From: Lentisphaerota bacterium
GTDB taxonomy: Bacteria; Verrucomicrobiota; Kiritimatiellia; UBA8416; JAFGTH01
Assembly (NCBI GenBank): GCA_016934225.1
Contig: JAFGTH010000231.1
Location: 1-9,010 of the forward strand
Reading direction: 5' to 3'
DNA length: 9,010 bases
In this document: piece after piece, positions 5,779 to 9,010 of the stretch
Layout: the number at the start of each line of letters is the position of its first letter
Position numbering within the stretch: position 1 is the first letter of the stretch
Position numbers and translations under genes: made by a program
The notes under the pieces: generated by a model
Databases searched by the model: none
The model's input: only the letters and a program-made list of their open reading frames with translations
Told to the model about the DNA's origin: nothing

Positions 5779-8700
5779 ATGAAACACAAGAACACACTGT
5801 CTGTTCAGAAAGCGACCGTCCTAGTGGCCGCGGCGTTTCTGCTAGTGGCGCGTCTGGCGGTCGGATTCGCCGACATGACTGCCACGCAGAATGGCTTGAT
5901 TCGCTTCGTTCTGGGAAGCGTTTGCGCTTTGCTCGTTCTCGTTCGCCCCAAGCCGGAAACGGAATTCAAGGCTTCTTTCAATGCGTCTATTCTCATAGGA
6001 ATTACCGGCGTTGTCTTTGTTGTGGCAGGACTTATCTTCGGCGTGAACCAGTTCGAATGGCTTGGGTTCCTGCTTGTAATTATTGCGTTCCTGCTTTGGT
6101 CATTGCCTGCCGCTTTCTCGCGTGATATCTGGCTCGCAATGTTTCTGCTTTATTGGGCGCACCCTCTTCCAAACCAGGTTTTCGGATCCCTCCAATTGAT
6201 CATGCAGAAAGCATCAACCGCCGGAAGCGAAATGGTGCTTCATGCATTCAACGTCAGGGCCTGGGCCGACGGCTTTTTGATACACACGGGATTAAACACT
6301 TACGAAATTCCGTCCTGGTGTAGCGGCATGAGAACGGCAACGACTGTTATCATTTTGTCTCTTGGTTTGGGAATTCTATGGCGATTAAAATGGGGCCAAT
6401 GTCTTGCGCTTGTGGTATTGGCCATTGTGCAATCTCTGCTTCTCAATATAGGCAGAATTTCTGCAATGGTTGTGTTGACGCCTCCGGGCGCTGGTGATTT
6501 ATATATTCGTTTCCTGCACAATTCGACCGGGTTCATTGTAATAACATCGGTTTTTCTGGTATTCCTGGAAGTCTATATCTTCGGCGTTCTCAAACGCCGA
6601 AAGGCGGCAAGATTAAGCGGGCATGCCTATCAGCACATTGCCGTTATATCGTCGTACCCTCCTTTCTGGCGGGTATTAGGCAGACACTGGATAATGCTCA
6701 CGATCGTGGGCATATTTATTGCGGGTATATCAGTCTTTGCGTACAGAAACCGTCCTTACCATCGCGCTGCAATGATCAAAGATGTAGCTGTTGCGATGCG
6801 TAATGAAGGCGATTTGGAAAATGCGCAAAGAGCCTTAGACACGGTACGAAAACTTGTGCCGAACGATGAGAACTGGTTTTTTGAATGGTTGCGATTGTTG
6901 CTGATGCGCGGCAAATATGAACGTGTGATTTCAGAGCTTGATAATTTCACAGCTCACAGCGTAAACAACCCGGTGGAAAGGGACATTCTTAGAGCCTATT
7001 CTTTGATTGGTTTAGGCCGATTCGACCAGGCTATGACAATTGCGAAGGCGTTGCCTGATCAGGCAAAGAAGGAAAACGCGCGTGTGGCCATGATTCTTGC
7101 AGAGATGGCCCGATATGCGAACGAACCGGAAACCGTTGCAGAAAACATTGCCGTTGCCGCCAGAATTTTGCATAACACAGAACGTGTACGATCGCTATAT
7201 CCCTACTTGCATGACAATAAAAAATGGGATGCAATAGCCTATTCGCATCTCAACAAATCATACCAGGATCCGATTCAGGCATTTGTCGCGATGGAGGCTT
7301 GCATGAAAACGGATCGCATTGTTGTTCTTGCCGATCTTGTGCGCCAGGCTATGGTCACATGGCCGAACGATCTGCGAATATTGGCGCCGCTGTTTTTTCT
7401 GACCATACGAACCGAACGGGAGGAATGGGAAGATCTGTTTGCACAACATCTGATCGGATGTGTAAAAAGCTCCGAAGCTATTGACGACTTATACGAACTG
7501 GCGTCGAAGTGCTTCTATCTTGGGCGGCCTGATCTGGCGTGGATGATATACAAACGAATCGGCGCACTGGACCCTTCTCACCCGGCATTGGCCCTGATAA
7601 TTGTGCATAACGGCAATAACTGGTTCGCATTCAGAAAACGACATCTCGGGCTGCCTTCGACCCGATGGCGAGACAAGATAGATATCCGTTCCATGTTTCT
7701 GCTTGGACAATCGTGGCAACCGTCAATTGCGCTGCTTGAATCCGTGCCTTTTGTCCACGAACTTGCACGGGAGAATACTGTTGCATTCAGAAAACAACTT
7801 CTTGTGTCCGCATTGGCCGAGCTTGAAAAACGAGACAATGCCGACCAGCTTTCTCAGTTAATGCAATATGAATATGTCAAAGCTCTTGAAATCGGCGAGG
7901 GCATCCATTCCGCCCGGAATCAGCTTACTCGAATTGCAAAAAAATCCGCTAAAACGGAATCCCAATGCGCTGAAATCCTTTCTGAGCTCTATGAAAAGCG
8001 AGGCGATTGGGGCAATGTTTATGAGTCTCTCAGGAATCATTTTAACTTCGAAAACGATTCGCAAGAAGAAATTCGGCTTGCCCCATTGGTTAGACTGTGC
8101 GTATCGCAAATCAATATCCGCTTAGGTCTTGCGGCCATGCATACGGCACGACAGGCCGTGGCTTTGTTTCCGCACTCGGACCAGGCCGCATTCATACTGG
8201 CAATGGCGCTGGCTTCATATGATTCTTCGGAAGAAGCTCTGTTTGTGCTGAGTCGGCCAAGAATACGGAACGTACCTTACATTGACATGCTCGAAGGCGA
8301 ACTTCTATTCCAGACGGAACGATTTGTGGAGGCAAGAGAATTTTGTCGCGCCGCGTTTCTTTCATACGTTCCGTTGCCGCTGGAACAGACGCAGAAGATT
8401 GTGCTTCCTCCTGCCGAAATCTCCGTGCAATGGCACAAGGTTTCTCTTCCATCACATGAGGCGTTCCAGAGCCGCGCTCGAATTTTAACTCAAAATGCCG
8501 GATCTGTTTCCAGCCCTTTTATTGATCAGTTAACGACGCTTTGGCTGGCTGCCTATAACGCCAAATGCGAAGGTGATACCGTTTCGCTCGCAAAATGGAC
8601 AGCCTGTGGTCGAGATAAAGTTGAGAAGGCAACGGCGTTACATCATTTGATGTTGTTGCTTTGCAGACACAACAAATTAGAAGCAGCGCGGGAAGTGCTT

Positions 8701-9010
8701 GTGGAAGCTGTCCGAATTTTGCCGACCGAACCACATTTATGGCGAGCGCTGATAGGGCTCTCAGGCGCGGATCCTCTAATTATTGCCGCTGCTCGCGAAG
8801 CGTGTCCTCGGAATTCCGAAATCTGGTTAGCTGAATTGGTTTCGAATCTGCAGCTTGCCGCCGATCCGTGGCCGGAAAATATTGTGTGCGCCAGGCTAGC
8901 TGATATCCCAAAGGATTTCTTTACACCGGCCGCATGGACGCGCGCAGGCCATTATCTCTACAGGGGCGGCATGATTCAGGCGGCTGCCATAGCATCATCC
9001 AACGCCATAA
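5779..9010 (+). CDS. Exosortase-family protein fused to a very long TPR-like helical domain (3' end outside window)
   Basis: Exosortases are membrane transpeptidase-like proteins that recognise C-terminal sorting signals such as PEP-CTERM and cleave them at the outer face of the inner membrane. The frame is open to the right edge, so at least 1077 residues are encoded; a lone exosortase is about 250-300. Membrane segments lie near 11-30, 38-56, 69-89, 93-112, 184-202, 207-233 and 250-271. The catalytic set is Cys181 in SWCSGMRT (179-186), Arg226 in NIGRI (223-227) and His247 in FLHNSTG (245-251), preceded by a typical PLP...LQ stretch (129-140). A further membrane segment at about 304-322 leads to a soluble helical region from about 330 onwards. 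The first repeat (about 331-365, with GDLENAQRALD) and a late one (about 965-990, EAAREVLVEAVRILP) look like TPR units; others are divergent. ATG 5779 is the first start after an in-frame TGA at 5719, though no clear Shine-Dalgarno sequence precedes it. The exosortase subtype and its substrates cannot be named. Confidence 0.87.
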   Translation, partial: MKHKNTLSVQKATVLVAAAFLLVARLAVGFADMTATQNGLIRFVLGSVCALLVLVRPKPETEFKASFNASILIGITGVVFVVAGLIFGVNQFEWLGFLLVIIAFLLWSLPAAFSRDIWLAMFLLYWAHPLPNQVFGSLQLIMQKASTAGSEMVLHAFNVRAWADGFLIHTGLNTYEIPSWCSGMRTATTVIILSLGLGILWRLKWGQCLALVVLAIVQSLLLNIGRISAMVVLTPPGAGDLYIRFLHNSTGFIVITSVFLVFLEVYIFGVLKRRKAARLSGHAYQHIAVISSYPPFWRVLGRHWIMLTIVGIFIAGISVFAYRNRPYHRAAMIKDVAVAMRNEGDLENAQRALDTVRKLVPNDENWFFEWLRLLLMRGKYERVISELDNFTAHSVNNPVERDILRAYSLIGLGRFDQAMTIAKALPDQAKKENARVAMILAEMARYANEPETVAENIAVAARILHNTERVRSLYPYLHDNKKWDAIAYSHLNKSYQDPIQAFVAMEACMKTDRIVVLADLVRQAMVTWPNDLRILAPLFFLTIRTEREEWEDLFAQHLIGCVKSSEAIDDLYELASKCFYLGRPDLAWMIYKRIGALDPSHPALALIIVHNGNNWFAFRKRHLGLPSTRWRDKIDIRSMFLLGQSWQPSIALLESVPFVHELARENTVAFRKQLLVSALAELEKRDNADQLSQLMQYEYVKALEIGEGIHSARNQLTRIAKKSAKTESQCAEILSELYEKRGDWGNVYESLRNHFNFENDSQEEIRLAPLVRLCVSQINIRLGLAAMHTARQAVALFPHSDQAAFILAMALASYDSSEEALFVLSRPRIRNVPYIDMLEGELLFQTERFVEAREFCRAAFLSYVPLPLEQTQKIVLPPAEISVQWHKVSLPSHEAFQSRARILTQNAGSVSSPFIDQLTTLWLAAYNAKCEGDTVSLAKWTACGRDKVEKATALHHLMLLLCRHNKLEAAREVLVEAVRILPTEPHLWRALIGLSGADPLIIAAAREACPRNSEIWLAELVSNLQLAADPWPENIVCARLADIPKDFFTPAAWTRAGHYLYRGGMIQAAAIASSNAI

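Noticed and set aside
5718..6125. 135-codon plus-strand frame overlapping the exosortase start
   Set aside because: It is the out-of-frame shadow of the N-terminal membrane segments of the exosortase; its product is Arg/Gly/Ser-rich without motifs.
1..9010. CRISPR arrays, tRNA or rRNA genes
   Set aside because: No regularly spaced repeats, tRNA cloverleaf with T-loop signature, or rRNA-like conserved segments were seen on either strand.

Overview
The window looks like chromosomal DNA from a Gram-negative-type bacterium. It carries a complete cluster of housekeeping biosynthesis genes (dapA, dapB, folK, panB), flanked by two membrane proteins of the cell-surface type. An exosortase-family protein implies an envelope-sorting system of the kind known from PVC-group bacteria, Hydrogenedentota-like lineages and many environmental Proteobacteria. 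My best guess is a PVC-like or related environmental lineage (Lentisphaerota, Kiritimatiellota or Hydrogenedentota), but nothing in the sequence fixes the phylum. All recognised protein genes lie on the plus strand.

Layout. Positions 8-1765 encode a multi-pass membrane protein with GT-C glycosyltransferase hallmarks, in clearly G+C-richer DNA than the rest. Positions 1766-2512 are a 747-base stretch without a convincing gene. On its minus strand is a hairpin that closely resembles domain V of a group II intron, but no reverse transcriptase and no clear domain VI accompany it, so it looks like a relic. Positions 2513-5657 hold dapA, dapB, folK and panB in one direction. dapB and folK overlap by one base, and a strong GC-rich hairpin follows panB. 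From 5779 to the right edge (9010) runs one open frame of at least 1077 codons. Its N-terminal 290 or so residues are an exosortase with the Cys-Arg-His catalytic set. After one more membrane segment comes a very long helical, TPR-like region that continues past the window.

How the genes fit together. DapA and DapB catalyse the first two committed steps from aspartate semialdehyde to tetrahydrodipicolinate, feeding lysine and diaminopimelate (cell wall). FolK makes the pyrophosphorylated pterin for folate. PanB uses a folate cofactor (methylene-tetrahydrofolate) to make ketopantoate for coenzyme A, so folK and panB are metabolically linked. The exosortase and the GT-C protein belong to surface-protein or polysaccharide processing, but they are separated by the biosynthetic cluster and a direct partnership is only conjecture.

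The most interesting item is the exosortase-TPR fusion. Membrane topology suggests the solenoid may sit on the same side of the membrane as the active site, where it could act as a substrate-docking platform.
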